In this document: positions 19,102 through 19,107 of the stretch, piece after piece
Position numbering within the stretch: position 1 is the first letter of the stretch
Layout of the letters: each line of letters starts with the position of its first letter
Source of the DNA: JACKGS01 sp964448015
GTDB lineage: Bacteria > Patescibacteriota > Saccharimonadia > Saccharimonadales > UBA7683
Length of the DNA: 19,107 bases
Direction of reading: 5' to 3'
Assembly: GCA_964448015.1 (NCBI GenBank)
Contig: CAYUUV010000018.1
Span: 1 to 19,107 of the forward strand
Translations under genes and position numbers: made by a program
The notes under the pieces: generated by a model
The model's input: the letters and a program-made list of their open reading frames with translations, nothing else
The model's database searches: none
What the model was told of the DNA's origin: nothing

Positions 19102-19107
19102 TTTTAC

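Noticed and set aside
18887..19102. Minus-strand ORF of 71 codons beginning MAEEEGFEPSV
   Set aside because: It is the antisense of tRNA-Ser; this peptide start is a well-known artefact of serine tRNA genes.

Overview
The window looks like a chromosomal segment of a small-genome bacterium, most likely from the Candidate Phyla Radiation (Patescibacteria), perhaps Saccharibacteria. This is an inference from gene content, from many short genes of unknown function, from leaderless promoters and from low-complexity repeats inserted even inside a universal gene. No rRNA is present to settle the taxonomy. The genetic code appears standard, since TGA is used as a stop.

Layout. At 1-3921 lie a partial tsaD (minus), an unknown gene, a MurE-like Mur ligase and a phosphoribosyltransferase-like gene. 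At 3928-4456 there are two strong overlapping hairpins and a GC-rich orphan gene (minus). An unknown gene (4569-5144) leads into a CIRCE-controlled groES-groEL operon (5146-7339). Next come a membrane-anchored zinc metallopeptidase (minus, 7439-8425) and a small multi-pass membrane protein (8673-9221). An accessory stretch follows (9240-14601): ribozyme unit 1, a CYTH-uridine kinase fusion (minus), a wHTH-Nudix protein, a GC-rich pair consisting of a DGQR/ParB-like gene and a possible HTH gene, ribozyme unit 2, and a small unknown gene. The right end (14598-19101) returns to core genes: an Ala/Asp-rich protein, a bifunctional phosphoglucose/phosphomannose isomerase followed by a mannose-6-phosphate isomerase-type cupin, a MacB-type ABC permease and ATPase, and tRNA-Ser(GGA).

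The most striking content is a pair of type III hammerhead self-cleaving ribozymes on the plus strand (9296-9371 and 13910-13987). Their 48-base core is identical, while helices I and III differ by compensatory base-pair changes, which is strong evidence for selected RNA structure. Each sits just upstream of a short unrelated ORF. The only Shine-Dalgarno-like sequence for that ORF (GAGGA) lies in the 3' strand of helix II, and the start codon lies in the 3' strand of helix III. Just past the stop codon of each ORF is the shared motif ACCGGGTAGCRTRTG. The repeated layout (hairpin, hammerhead, small ORF, shared motif) suggests a cassette or regulatory unit in which self-cleavage and translation initiation are coupled.

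Two expression styles coexist. At least seven genes, including tsaD, the Mur ligase gene and the ABC operon, have a -10 box only 6-9 nt upstream of ATG, implying leaderless mRNAs. The chaperonin genes, the GC-rich accessory genes, the 8673 gene and the ribozyme-linked ORFs have Shine-Dalgarno sequences.
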